Part shown: one piece after another, positions 35,589 to 44,039 of the stretch
How the letters are laid out: each line of letters starts with the position of its first letter
Position numbering within the stretch: position 1 is the stretch's first letter
Origin: Candidatus Melainabacteria bacterium
Lineage (GTDB): Bacteria; Cyanobacteriota; Vampirovibrionia; Obscuribacterales; Obscuribacteraceae
DNA: 64,000 bases
Assembly (NCBI GenBank): GCA_016716405.1
Contig: JADJWK010000003.1
Span: forward strand, 62,001 to 126,000
Direction of reading: 5' to 3'
The notes under the pieces: model-generated
The model's input: only the letters and a program-made list of their open reading frames with translations
Told to the model about the DNA's origin: nothing
Databases searched by the model: none
Made by a program: the position numbers and the translations under genes

Positions 35589-36346
35589 GTGGCCATCAGA
35601 GAATCGTCCGGGCAGATCTTTTTGAGTTTTTCTCTGGTCTGAACGAAGACAGCCTTCAGGCGCATGTATTTTACCCTGACCTGGGTCCAGTCGCCTTCTT
35701 CGGCGAATGTGATGATGTCGGTGGTGAGACGGGTCATCAATTTGATACCGAGGGCGGCGCAGGGTCCCTTGACCGCATTGGAGAAGTGCACTACCGACTC
35801 GGCATCTTTCTCGTCGATGGCAAGCTGCATGCACTCGATGTATGTGCCCATATTGCTCAGGAAGAGCTTGCTTATCTCTTCTACTTCTTCTTTGCCGTAG
35901 AGCTTCAGAAGAGAGTCGAGATCGAGCGGCGGTAGATCCTCTTCGAGATCCTCGCCACCCATGCCCTGGCTTTTCTCCCTCGCCGAGACAATGGAGCGCT
36001 CGATGGTCTCTTTCAGCTCCTTGCGGCTGGCGCCCTTGGTGATATAGTCGTCCATGCCTGCGGCAATGCACTTCTCGCGGTCGCCTTCACGATCGTAGGA
36101 AGTGAGAGCGATTATCGGGATGCGGCTGTGCGAGAAGGCTTCGTTGTTGCGGATACGGGCGGCGGCCTCGAATCCGTTCATGACCGGCATATCGCAGTCC
36201 ATGAGGATGAGCTCGTAGTCGTTGTTCACCAGGGCATCCAGGGCTTCCTGACCGTTGTTGGCGATGTTCTTCTTCTTCTTCTTCTTCTTCTTCTTCTTCT
36301 TCTTCTTCTTCTTCTTCTTCTTCTTCTTCTTCTTCTTGAAGCTCAT
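35585..36346 (-). CDS. receiver-HPt segment (truncated receiver, out of frame with the PAS part)
   Basis: This frame opens inside the GAA microsatellite as a run of lysines, then gives a receiver domain starting at IANNGQEALDAL. The phospho-Asp is in LMDCDMP, the Thr in IALTS and the Lys in YITKG. The first strand and helix with the two acidic residues are missing, so the domain cannot be complete. A linker leads to an HPt-like domain (residues 145-250) whose motif is SNAVKG instead of H.LKG, so the phospho-His is Asn. It is the continuation of the PAS gene at 36087-37964, separated from it by the frame change at the repeat. It overlaps the next HPt gene by four bases. Confidence 0.7.
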   Translation of the reverse strand: MSFKKKKKKKKKKKKKKKKKKKKKKKNIANNGQEALDALVNNDYELILMDCDMPVMNGFEAAARIRNNEAFSHSRIPIIALTSYDREGDREKCIAAGMDDYITKGASRKELKETIERSIVSAREKSQGMGGEDLEEDLPPLDLDSLLKLYGKEEVEEISKLFLSNMGTYIECMQLAIDEKDAESVVHFSNAVKGPCAALGIKLMTRLTTDIITFAEEGDWTQVRVKYMRLKAVFVQTREKLKKICPDDSLMAT

Positions 36347-37964
36347 GTTGCTGATATTCGGCTTCGTCTTCAGCGGTGGCGCCCAGATAGGCTGGAACCT
36401 GATCCTCGAACTCGTTGATGGACTCGTCCTCGATCACCTCGGCTGCCTGACGAATTTCCATCAGGGACTCGTCGGCCTCCTCATCAGCTTCTTCTGATGC
36501 CTCTTCTATGGCACCGGTGACCTCTGACACTTCCAGGTCGTCGAAGCTCATCTCCGATTCTTCTTCTAGAGGCGCGAACTCGCCGCTGTCTTCAGCGAGC
36601 ATGCTGCCATTCTCCGATTCTTCCAGGGCAGGCTCGGCTTCGACCCGATTCTGGAAAGACTCGCTGGCGCTGGTTTCGTCGGTCTGGGTGTACTCTTCCC
36701 AGAGAGGCTGAGGATAATCCTCGGTTGCGTCGACCAGATTCGGCCAGGGAAGCCCCGATTCAAGCTCTTGTTCGGCTTCTTGTTCGGCTGCTGCCTCTTC
36801 GGCGCGATAGAAATCGTGCCGAAGAGCCTCCGCTTCCTCTTCTTCCTCCTCCTCTTCTTCCTCCTCCTCTTCTTCCTCCTGCTCTTCAGCTTCCTCGGAT
36901 CGCTCCTGGGTGTAGTTGGCTAGCTTTCCGAAGAGCGTCTCGGGAGAGGAGCTTTCCTGCTCGCTGCTTTCCGATGACTTTTCGTATCGGCTGTCGAGGT
37001 CCTGATAATCAATATCAGACAGCTCGTCGGCCGCCGACTCGGGCTCGTCCGTGCCGGATTCGGTGGCGGTCTCGAAGGCATTGCTCTCCACCGTGGCAAA
37101 GCTCGAGTCAGGCAGCGGCGGCGCCGCCTCTGATACCGGTGGCGATGGCTCGCTCCGGTCGAATACCGGCGCAGGAGGGATTATCGGGGCTTTGGGCTCC
37201 CCGAAGGCGGGCGGCTCGGATAGCGGCTCGCTAGCCGGAGACTTTTTTGGCTGGCTGGGCTCACCCCCGGGGCCCGGCTGAATTCCTGCTCTGCCTTCGG
37301 TGAGCAGTCTCTGTACGCCTGTTTTCGAGAGCTTTTCGGCAAGATCCTGGAGCTGGTCCTGGGTGGAGCCGACCTGGGCTATCTGGCTGCTTATCGTGTC
37401 GCAGATTGATTCGATCGAGCTCTCCAGATTGACCTCTTCGGTGGAGTCGATCATGAACACCACCGCTCCGCAGACCTGTCGCTGCGGGCTGGTGAAAGGA
37501 GTCGCCGAGACGCTCAGCCAGCGGCTATCGGTGCCGTCGTTACCGGCCAGGTAGAGGCGCACGTCAGGAAGGACCTGACCGGAGAGGGCTTTCGCCCAGG
37601 GAAGGTCGCCAGGATTGAGGCTGACGGTCTGGCTGACGTCCATGAACCGGTAGTCCACCCTGCCCGTCCCGGAAAGGTAGGGTTTGCCCAGCATGTCCTG
37701 GGCGGTCAGGTTGAAGAGCAAGAACTCGCCGTGAGGACCTACGATTATCGCTCCCAGGAGCGGGTCTTTGAGAATCTCGCTGAGTACCGAGGGAAAACTG
37801 CTCAGACCGGTCTCTCCGCCCTGCAGAAGGGAGGCGATTGCCCTTGTGGCAGCATCGAGGCCCGGTCGCGATTCCACCGAGGTCTTGATCGTCTCGATAG
37901 TCTCGTTTAGCTCGCTCAGCCTCGATTTCAGAGATTCTACGTGCCTAGTCCAGTCGTTTGTCAT
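36087..37964 (-). CDS. PAS-domain signalling protein with acidic linker, ends out of frame after poly-Glu
   Basis: Residues about 60-175 form a PAS domain (LGAIIVGPHGEFLLFNLTAQ, WLSVSATPF, VCGAVVFMIDST), a ligand or cofactor sensor fold. A helix of about 50 residues and a long Pro/Ser/Glu-rich low-complexity linker follow, with an imperfect poly-Glu tract near residue 370 and the pure microsatellite near residue 545-567. After the repeat the tail (HRQQRSGSPGCPGEQR) is a wrong-frame reading of the receiver. No HisKA or HATPase domain is present anywhere, so if the gene was once a hybrid kinase, its catalytic core is gone. AAGGAA lies before the ATG. It follows the receiver gene by 119 bases. 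Confidence 0.7.
   Translation of the reverse strand: MTNDWTRHVESLKSRLSELNETIETIKTSVESRPGLDAATRAIASLLQGGETGLSSFPSVLSEILKDPLLGAIIVGPHGEFLLFNLTAQDMLGKPYLSGTGRVDYRFMDVSQTVSLNPGDLPWAKALSGQVLPDVRLYLAGNDGTDSRWLSVSATPFTSPQRQVCGAVVFMIDSTEEVNLESSIESICDTISSQIAQVGSTQDQLQDLAEKLSKTGVQRLLTEGRAGIQPGPGGEPSQPKKSPASEPLSEPPAFGEPKAPIIPPAPVFDRSEPSPPVSEAAPPLPDSSFATVESNAFETATESGTDEPESAADELSDIDYQDLDSRYEKSSESSEQESSSPETLFGKLANYTQERSEEAEEQEEEEEEEEEEEEEEEAEALRHDFYRAEEAAAEQEAEQELESGLPWPNLVDATEDYPQPLWEEYTQTDETSASESFQNRVEAEPALEESENGSMLAEDSGEFAPLEEESEMSFDDLEVSEVTGAIEEASEEADEEADESLMEIRQAAEVIEDESINEFEDQVPAYLGATAEDEAEYQQHELQEEEEEEEEEEEEEEEEEEEEEEEHRQQRSGSPGCPGEQRLRAHPHGLRYAGHERIRGRRPYPQQRSLLAQPHPDNRSHFLRS
36267..36337. repeat. 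71-base uninterrupted TTC/GAA microsatellite
   Basis: Twenty-three perfect TTC units plus TT. On the coding (minus) strand it reads as poly-Glu in the PAS frame and poly-Lys in the receiver frame. It is the longest pure tract in the window and marks the point where the frame changes and the start of the receiver domain is absent. Confidence 0.97.
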
Positions 37965-38083
37965 TACGCGGTTCCTTTACTTACCGGCCAACGGCGTCCT
38001 TTAACCTTGTACCACATACAAATGATTAGAAACGGGCTCTTAGTCCGGCTCGTGAGGCGCTTGAAGGGTTTATATATCAGACG

Positions 38084-38608
38084 CTAGCGACTCTTGAGAC
38101 AGAGCATGTCATAGAGCGAGACCAGGATCGTGCTCATCTGCTCGGCGGAGACATCCAGGTCGTGATCCCGCCCATCGATGCCGACCGTGAGGCTCAGTTT
38201 CTCCCCGCTCCGTCCTTTCCGTCCCCTGTCCAGGGCTCTTCTGACCCGGTCGACCAGGGCCTCTTCCTCGAGATTCTTGAGGAGGAAGTCATCGGCTCCG
38301 CAATTGACTATCTCGACAATCTCTTCTGTTTTGAGGGCGGTTCCGAGAAGGACGAAGGGCAGGTCCGCGGTCTCGGGATTCTCCTTGATCGCCCGGCAGA
38401 GCTCGTAGCCGCTCATCTCAGGCATATTGATGTCGCTGAGCACCAGTCGGGGTCTGGTCTCTTTCAAGGTTTCCAGGGCTTTCACGCCACTGCGGGCGAC
38501 TTTCGTGCCGATGCCGCTGCGCTCGAGCTGATGCTGAAAGAGCATGGCCTGGGTGAGAGTGTCCTCCACCAGCAATACTTGAAAAGGCGGTCCGTTCTCT
38601 GTGCTCAC
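38084..38608 (-). CDS. stand-alone response-regulator receiver protein
   Basis: Residues 8-125 form a receiver domain with VLLVED (acidic pair), the phospho-Asp in LSDINMP and Lys in FLLKN. The last 50 residues (LTVGIDGRDHDLDVSAEQMS) resemble the linker that connects a receiver to PAS/kinase domains in hybrid kinases of alternative-function chemosensory operons, but here the protein ends. There is no output domain, so it probably works by protein contact or passes phosphate on. GTG start; 10 bases behind cheB. CheA is the likely phosphodonor. Confidence 0.8.
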   Translation of the reverse strand: MSTENGPPFQVLLVEDTLTQAMLFQHQLERSGIGTKVARSGVKALETLKETRPRLVLSDINMPEMSGYELCRAIKENPETADLPFVLLGTALKTEEIVEIVNCGADDFLLKNLEEEALVDRVRRALDRGRKGRSGEKLSLTVGIDGRDHDLDVSAEQMSTILVSLYDMLCLKSR

Positions 38609-38618
38609 TATCCTGACC

Positions 38619-39722
38619 TCATCTAACCGGTCTCGACTCGCCCAAGACGATCCTGGTGATCAGGCGAGCCAGCTCGCCGCTACCCACCACATGGCAGGCC
38701 GCCGACAGCTTGATGGCTTCGCCGGGCATGCCGTGCACCACAGAGGATTGCGCGTCCTGGACGATGGTGATGCCGCCCTGATCCCGGATGAGCTTGAGCT
38801 CCCGGGCCCCGTCCCTGCCCATGCCCGAGAGCAGGACGCCCACCGCCCGCGGCCCGTAAGCCTCGGCGGCAGTGCGGAAAAGATGAGCCACCGATGGTCT
38901 GACGCCGTTGATCAGGCTCTGATCATTGATCACGAAACGTCCGGCGCTGGAGACGCCGGTCTGATAACCGTCTGGACAGAGATAGGCGGTTCCGGGCTCG
39001 AGTCTTTGATGGTGAGCGGCGATCTCCACCCGGTAGCCGGTGGTGGCGCTCAGCCAGCCGCGCAACCCGGTGAGAAAGCCCGGGGCGATATGCTGGGCGA
39101 TCACCATGGGGACCGGAAAGTCGGCAGGAAGCTCTTTGAGCAGACGTTGAATCACTGCCGGACCGCCGGTGGATGCTCCCACGGCCAGCAGCATATTCTC
39201 CGGACGATAGTCTATGTGCTTGACCGGCTGATGGGCGATGCGGGGGCCAAGGTTGCTGCGCCGGCGCACTAGCTTTACCTCGGACATGGCTTTGACCGTG
39301 GTGATGAGCTGCCGGGAGAGTCTCCTGAAATTCTCCCGGGCTTCCTCACGGACTTCCTGACCAATTTCCTTGTTATCCTGGCGCTCTTCCGAGCCCGGTG
39401 TCTCCACGACAGCCAGGGCACCGGCCTCGATGATCTCGAATGCCCGCATCAGTGAATCGGAGTTTTTGACTTCGCTCACCACCACTATGGGGATCGGGTC
39501 CTTCTCCATCACCTGCCTGGTAAAGGAAAGTCCGTCAAGACCGGGAAGATCGAGAGCGACGGTGATCAGATCCGGCTTCTCTTTCTCCACGAGGGCGAGA
39601 GCCTCTTCCGCCGTGGTGGCATGGCTCACTTCTATGCCCGGCTCCCCGGCGAGAATCTCTGCGATCCGCTCGCTGAGCTCTGCGGATGCTTCGACAATCA
39701 GGACTCGGATGTGATGCTCCAT
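38619..39722 (-). CDS. cheB: chemoreceptor glutamate methylesterase CheB with degenerate receiver
   Basis: The C-terminal domain (residues 190-360) has the catalytic Ser in GASTGG, His in AQHI and Asp in GMGRDG, so it should demethylate or deamidate receptor glutamates. The N-terminal domain keeps the receiver fold but lost its chemistry: the phospho-Asp of LDxxMP is Ala56 (TVALDLP), the Lys of TKP is Thr108 (VETP), and the acidic pair is Glu-Ala (IVEAS). It is therefore unlikely to be controlled by CheA phosphorylation. It starts four bases after cheA in the same operon. Confidence 0.9.
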   Translation of the reverse strand: MEHHIRVLIVEASAELSERIAEILAGEPGIEVSHATTAEEALALVEKEKPDLITVALDLPGLDGLSFTRQVMEKDPIPIVVVSEVKNSDSLMRAFEIIEAGALAVVETPGSEERQDNKEIGQEVREEARENFRRLSRQLITTVKAMSEVKLVRRRSNLGPRIAHQPVKHIDYRPENMLLAVGASTGGPAVIQRLLKELPADFPVPMVIAQHIAPGFLTGLRGWLSATTGYRVEIAAHHQRLEPGTAYLCPDGYQTGVSSAGRFVINDQSLINGVRPSVAHLFRTAAEAYGPRAVGVLLSGMGRDGARELKLIRDQGGITIVQDAQSSVVHGMPGEAIKLSAACHVVGSGELARLITRIVLGESRPVR

Positions 39723-39726
39723 TTCT

Positions 39727-41994
39727 CTAGATAAGCCTTTTCACCATGTCCACCAGATTCGACTTCTCGAAATTGCTTTTTACGAAGTAGGCGCTGGCGC
39801 CGACCTCGACGCCCTTGCGCCGGTCCTCCAGGGACGCCAGGGAGGTCACGACAATCACCGGCAGGTCGGCAAGGGCAGCCTCCGAGCGGATTTTCTCGGT
39901 GAGCTCGAAGCCGTTCATGCGGGGCATCTCCACATCGGTGACCACCAGGTCGAAGGGCTCGGACTTGACCTTTTCCCAGCCGTCCTGACCGTCGCTGGCC
40001 ACCGAGACCAGATAGCCTGCCGTCTCGAGGATATTCTTGAGCAGGACACGGGAGGTGATGGAGTCTTCCACCACAAGGATCCTCTGCTTGACCGGAGGCT
40101 TGCTCTGGGCCGGGGTCGGCGGCGCCGCCGGAAATTCGCCGGTGGTCAGGGTGGTCACCAGAATAGAGGAGGTGAGCACATCGTTCATATTGATGACCAC
40201 GGCGAGATCCCCGTTTTTCAGCTGGGTGGCTCCGGCGATGCTCCTTACTCTGGTGAGAGGCTGGGGGAGGTTTTTCACCGCCACCTCCTGCTCGCCGGTG
40301 ACGTCCTCCACCAGCAGGGCTATCGGTTGCTCGATGCTGCCCACGATGAGGGCTGTGGAGTCTTCGATGGATGTCTGGGAATGGACCTGCAGGATATCGG
40401 CCAGACGCACCACCGGCAGGAGCCTCTCGTTGTAGCTCATGGTCCAGCGTCCCTGGATCATCCGCACGTCCTGATCGCGGGCTCGGACGGCTGAGCGCAT
40501 GCTCACCGTGGGGATGACCACGGTCTGGCTGCCGACCCTGGCGGTGACACCGACCATGGTGGCGCGCCTGACAGGCACGGTGATCTGGATCACGGTTTCT
40601 CGACCCTTCAGGGAAGAAAGCTCGATGGAGCCGTTCAGCTTCTCGGCAATCTCTTTCGCGATGGTCAGACCGAGCCCTCTGCCCGAGATGTGGCTGACGG
40701 CGTCTCTCGTAGAGAAGGACGAGCGGAAAAGCAATTGCATGACCTGCTTGTCTGAGAGCTCCTCGATTTTCTCCGCCCCGGCTATGCCTTTCTCGACAGC
40801 GGCGGCTCTGACCGCGGCGACATCGATTCCCTTGCCGTCGTCCTTGAGGGAGATCCTTACCTTGCCTCCGCCGATCGGCTCCAGGGTGATCTCGATGGAT
40901 GCCTCCGGGCTCTTGCCCAGGGCTTCCCTGTCCTCAGGCGATTCGATACCGTGATCGATGCTGTTGCGAATGAGATGCACCAGGGGGTCTCTCAGCTCGT
41001 CGAGAATATTGCGATCAATCTCGACATCGCCGCCCTTTATTTTCAAATGGACGCGCTTGCCCTGCTGGCGGGATATGTCCCAGGCGATCCGTTTGAGCAG
41101 GTCCCTCAGCACCGAGAATGGTACCATGGTCAGCTCCCGCCCCCGGCTGAGAAGCGTGTCCACAAGGGTGTCGATACCGCGGCGGTCGGCATTGACCGAT
41201 TTTTCGATGGCGTTGATGCTCTCCATGAGACTGCCGACGAAACTGTCGTGAAGATCGAGAAACTCCCTGAGAGCATTGGTCTGGGGCGAGTAGTCCTGGT
41301 TTTTCCGATAAGCCAGGGAGGTCCGTCTCATCACCTCGTTCTCGAGCTCGGGGCGCAGCCTCTGCCAGCGCCGGCTCCACTGGTTGAGCAGGGAGGAGAG
41401 CTCCTGACACTCCACCAGGCGCTGGGCAAAGGCAAGCTTGGCGTTGACCAGCTCTTCTGAGAGCTTCACCACCTCGTCGAGCTTATCAACCTGTATGCGC
41501 ACCGAGCTGCCGGCGTCGAGGCGGCTCCCCGGGACGATGGTGCTCTCCGGTCCGCCATCGGGAGCCGCCTGCGGCTTCTCGGGCATGGCTATCACCCCGG
41601 AAGGCTCCAGGGCGGCCAGGGCGCTCAGGGTATTCTGGAGATCCGTCTCCAGCTCTTCGTCAGGCACCGATCCCAGGTCGTGTATGGTTTTCTGGATACT
41701 GCCCACGACGTCGTTGAGGGTGGAGGCGACCCTGCCCGGAATGCTGATGCCGGCGTCTCGGTAGCCGACGAGCAGGGACTCGATGGTCTGGCAGCATTGC
41801 TCGAGGGTGCCGACATTGACTGCCCGGGCCGATCCCTTCAAGGAATGGAAGGTGCGCAAGAGGCTCTCGATGGTGGTCTTGCTCAGCTCCGGCGATTTCT
41901 CCAGGGCGATCAGGGAAGTCGATATGGATTGGAGCTGCTCGGCAGCTTCCTCCTTGAAGGCTTCTCTCAATTTGCTGAGAAATTCCGGGTCCAT
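39727..41994 (-). CDS. cheA: hybrid chemotaxis histidine kinase CheA-receiver
   Basis: Domain order: HPt (phospho-His50 in FHSLKGSAR), dimerisation helices (residues 170-310), HATPase (HLIRNSIDHGIE N-box, DDGKGID, GRGLGLTIAKE), CheW-like domain (GVTARVGSQTVVIPTVSMR) and a complete receiver (LVVEDS, VVTDVEMP, VKSNF). No separate CheY/CheB-binding P2 domain is evident. Autophosphorylated His50 would feed its own receiver and the downstream receivers. GAGGTGA precedes the ATG at 41994, which overlaps the upstream cheW stop (TAATG); an earlier in-frame start at 42039 would lie inside cheW. The architecture matches WspE and FrzE-type kinases rather than flagellar CheA. Confidence 0.92.
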   Translation of the reverse strand: MDPEFLSKLREAFKEEAAEQLQSISTSLIALEKSPELSKTTIESLLRTFHSLKGSARAVNVGTLEQCCQTIESLLVGYRDAGISIPGRVASTLNDVVGSIQKTIHDLGSVPDEELETDLQNTLSALAALEPSGVIAMPEKPQAAPDGGPESTIVPGSRLDAGSSVRIQVDKLDEVVKLSEELVNAKLAFAQRLVECQELSSLLNQWSRRWQRLRPELENEVMRRTSLAYRKNQDYSPQTNALREFLDLHDSFVGSLMESINAIEKSVNADRRGIDTLVDTLLSRGRELTMVPFSVLRDLLKRIAWDISRQQGKRVHLKIKGGDVEIDRNILDELRDPLVHLIRNSIDHGIESPEDREALGKSPEASIEITLEPIGGGKVRISLKDDGKGIDVAAVRAAAVEKGIAGAEKIEELSDKQVMQLLFRSSFSTRDAVSHISGRGLGLTIAKEIAEKLNGSIELSSLKGRETVIQITVPVRRATMVGVTARVGSQTVVIPTVSMRSAVRARDQDVRMIQGRWTMSYNERLLPVVRLADILQVHSQTSIEDSTALIVGSIEQPIALLVEDVTGEQEVAVKNLPQPLTRVRSIAGATQLKNGDLAVVINMNDVLTSSILVTTLTTGEFPAAPPTPAQSKPPVKQRILVVEDSITSRVLLKNILETAGYLVSVASDGQDGWEKVKSEPFDLVVTDVEMPRMNGFELTEKIRSEAALADLPVIVVTSLASLEDRRKGVEVGASAYFVKSNFEKSNLVDMVKRLI

Positions 41995-42533
41995 TATTGA
42001 TTCACCTCGAGAGCCTCGACGCTGAGGAGATTTCGGCAATCGATTATGATCGTGCCGTTGATGGTGATGCCCTTGACATACTGGCGCGGGATATTGTCCA
42101 TGATCGCGGCGCCATCCTGGATGTCGTCATCGGCGATAAACTCGAGCCCGAGCACTTCGTCGGTGAGCAGCGCTACTTGAAAGTCTCCTTTCTTGGCGAT
42201 GATACAGCGGTCGCTGGTGAGAACGCTCTTCTCGTATAGATTGAAAAGATGTCTCAGATCGACCACTGTCGTGAGTAGCCCCCGGAGGCTGATGATGCCG
42301 AGGACGTAAGGGGGCGTCCCCGGCACCGGGAGCACCGACTTGAGCTGGAAGACCTCGTCGGTGTACTTGATGTCGCAGGCAAATTGCTGCTTGGCGATCT
42401 CGAAGAGAACATATTGCCGTCCCGGCGGGATCTCGGGTTTGTCTATGGGCCGGGCGAGCTGCACTGCCCGGCGTTTAAGGATGCTTCGCCGCAGATGGCT
42501 TCCCAGCACATCGCTCATATTCTTCTCTGCCAC
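41994..42533 (-). CDS. cheW: CheW-like coupling protein
   Basis: The CheW fold covers residues 35-170: YVLFEIAKQQFACDIKYTDE, PGTPPYVLGIISLRGLLTTV, DLRHLF, LTDEVLG. It links receptor and CheA. About 35 residues with a basic patch (HLRRSILKRRAVQ) precede the domain, more than in standard CheW. The start is GTG 42533 with GGAGGC upstream inside the end of cheR; an ATG at 42518 is also possible. It is one of three CheW genes in the cluster, and the one next to CheA. Confidence 0.88.
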   Translation of the reverse strand: MAEKNMSDVLGSHLRRSILKRRAVQLARPIDKPEIPPGRQYVLFEIAKQQFACDIKYTDEVFQLKSVLPVPGTPPYVLGIISLRGLLTTVVDLRHLFNLYEKSVLTSDRCIIAKKGDFQVALLTDEVLGLEFIADDDIQDGAAIMDNIPRQYVKGITINGTIIIDCRNLLSVEALEVNQ

Positions 42534-42534
42534 C

Positions 42535-44031
42535 TTAATCGCCTCCGAAAGAGCTGACTATGCTCATGAGCTGGCCTGCGGTCATGCCGTCCGAATCAGG
42601 CAGCGTCTGGCTCTGATCCACGTCTTTGAGGAGCTTGACGACATTGTCGAAGCAGCGTCTGGAGTCGTCGACGCTGCCGTGCTGCCTGTAGATATTGCCC
42701 AGGAAGAAATGGGCCAGGACATAGTCCTGATCGAGGAAGATCGCCTGTCTCAGCGAAGTCATGGCATTCTTCTCGAGCCCCTTCTCCTGCTGTATCGTGG
42801 CTTTGAGGTAGTACCACTTGGGGTTCACCGAGTCGGTCTCGATCAGCCTGTCGCACCAGTCGATGGCTGCCTCCAGATTGCCGAGATTGGCGTAGGACCT
42901 GGCGATCAACACCAGGGCCGTGGAAGGCTGCTCTTCCGCGGAGGGGTGTTTCATGAGCTGTTCGATGACCTCGTGATACCGTCCCTGGGCGTAGAGGTCG
43001 TCGATGTCCTCCAGAATGTCAGCCGAGATCGGCACGATGTCTTCGCGGGTCTCCTCCTGGGAGTAGTCGGTAATGTCGACGACACTCTCGTAGGACTTGA
43101 ATTCGGTTCCGGAGCCCGAGCCGAAGTATGAGTAATTGGATTTGATGATCCGCACCTGGTGGGTCTCGTGAGGAGCGGTGACGGTCTCTTTGCGCAGAAC
43201 GATAGCGCCCTGGAGATTGACGACTCTGAAATCATCAGGAGCCGGATGCGGTATCTCGCTTGGTGCCAGGAAGAGATAGCCGCCTTCTCTCAGGCAGCGG
43301 TGGAAGCGGGCGAGCACCTCGGTGGCGCGCTCCGGGCTGAAATAGATCAGGACATTGCGGCAGAAGATCACGTCGAGATCCTCGGTGCCGGTGAGGGCCG
43401 AGGGATAGTCGTCGCTTGCCAGATTGAGCTGTTTGAAGGCGACCATGGTCTTGATATCGTCGTTGACCATGAACTTCTCGTCGGCAGTCATGCGAAAGAA
43501 TTTGTCTTTGATGAATCCGGGCACGTCCCGGAAAGACCAGCGCCGGTAAACGCCTTTCCTGGCCACGTCGATACAGGCGGGGTTGATGTCGGTGCCCAGG
43601 ATCTCGACTCGCCCCCTTGCCCGGCTGCCGTATGCCGAGTGCGCGGTCATGGCGATGGAGTAGGGCTCCTCGCCTGTGGCGCAGCCGGCGCTCCATATCC
43701 TCAGGCGGTCGCGGTCGCCGTGATCGAGAGAGGGCAGAAGGGAAGGCAGGATCGAGGAGATGAGCACCTGGTAGGAGAGCGGGTCCCGGAAAAAATAGGT
43801 CTCCCCGACGGTGATGAACCTGGCGATAAAGCTCATGTCTCTGGGGTCGGGACGGCCTCTGACCAGGGTGGTGACATATTCGTTCGGGTCCTCGAATCCG
43901 CACTGGGAGGCGGCCAGGCGCAGGCTTTTCTCGAAATCGCCGAGACGGGATTCGGAGATGCGCAGGCCCATATGGAACTCGATCCACTCGAGAACGGTCT
44001 GCAGCAAGTTTCGCGAGAGATCGACACTCAT
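42535..44031 (-). CDS. cheR: chemoreceptor methyltransferase CheR with C-terminal TPR repeats
   Basis: The methyltransferase part (residues 1-275) has the N-terminal helical domain and the SAM site WSAGCATGEEPYSIAM, DINPACIDVARKGVYRRWSF and FCRNVLIYF. A linker follows, then two or three TPR hairpins (LVLIARSYANLGNLEAAIDW, FLGNIYRQHGSVDDSRRCF) to the C terminus. CheR-TPR fusions such as WspC and FrzF are typical of alternative-function chemosensory systems, where the TPR part controls access to the receptor. It lies eight bases after the MCP gene and one base before cheW. Confidence 0.9.
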   Translation of the reverse strand: MSVDLSRNLLQTVLEWIEFHMGLRISESRLGDFEKSLRLAASQCGFEDPNEYVTTLVRGRPDPRDMSFIARFITVGETYFFRDPLSYQVLISSILPSLLPSLDHGDRDRLRIWSAGCATGEEPYSIAMTAHSAYGSRARGRVEILGTDINPACIDVARKGVYRRWSFRDVPGFIKDKFFRMTADEKFMVNDDIKTMVAFKQLNLASDDYPSALTGTEDLDVIFCRNVLIYFSPERATEVLARFHRCLREGGYLFLAPSEIPHPAPDDFRVVNLQGAIVLRKETVTAPHETHQVRIIKSNYSYFGSGSGTEFKSYESVVDITDYSQEETREDIVPISADILEDIDDLYAQGRYHEVIEQLMKHPSAEEQPSTALVLIARSYANLGNLEAAIDWCDRLIETDSVNPKWYYLKATIQQEKGLEKNAMTSLRQAIFLDQDYVLAHFFLGNIYRQHGSVDDSRRCFDNVVKLLKDVDQSQTLPDSDGMTAGQLMSIVSSFGGD

Positions 44032-44039
44032 GGCTCAGC

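Noticed and set aside
36255..36497. Plus-strand frames giving poly-Phe or poly-Leu across the microsatellite
   Set aside because: They are antisense readings of the repeat with no ribosome site.
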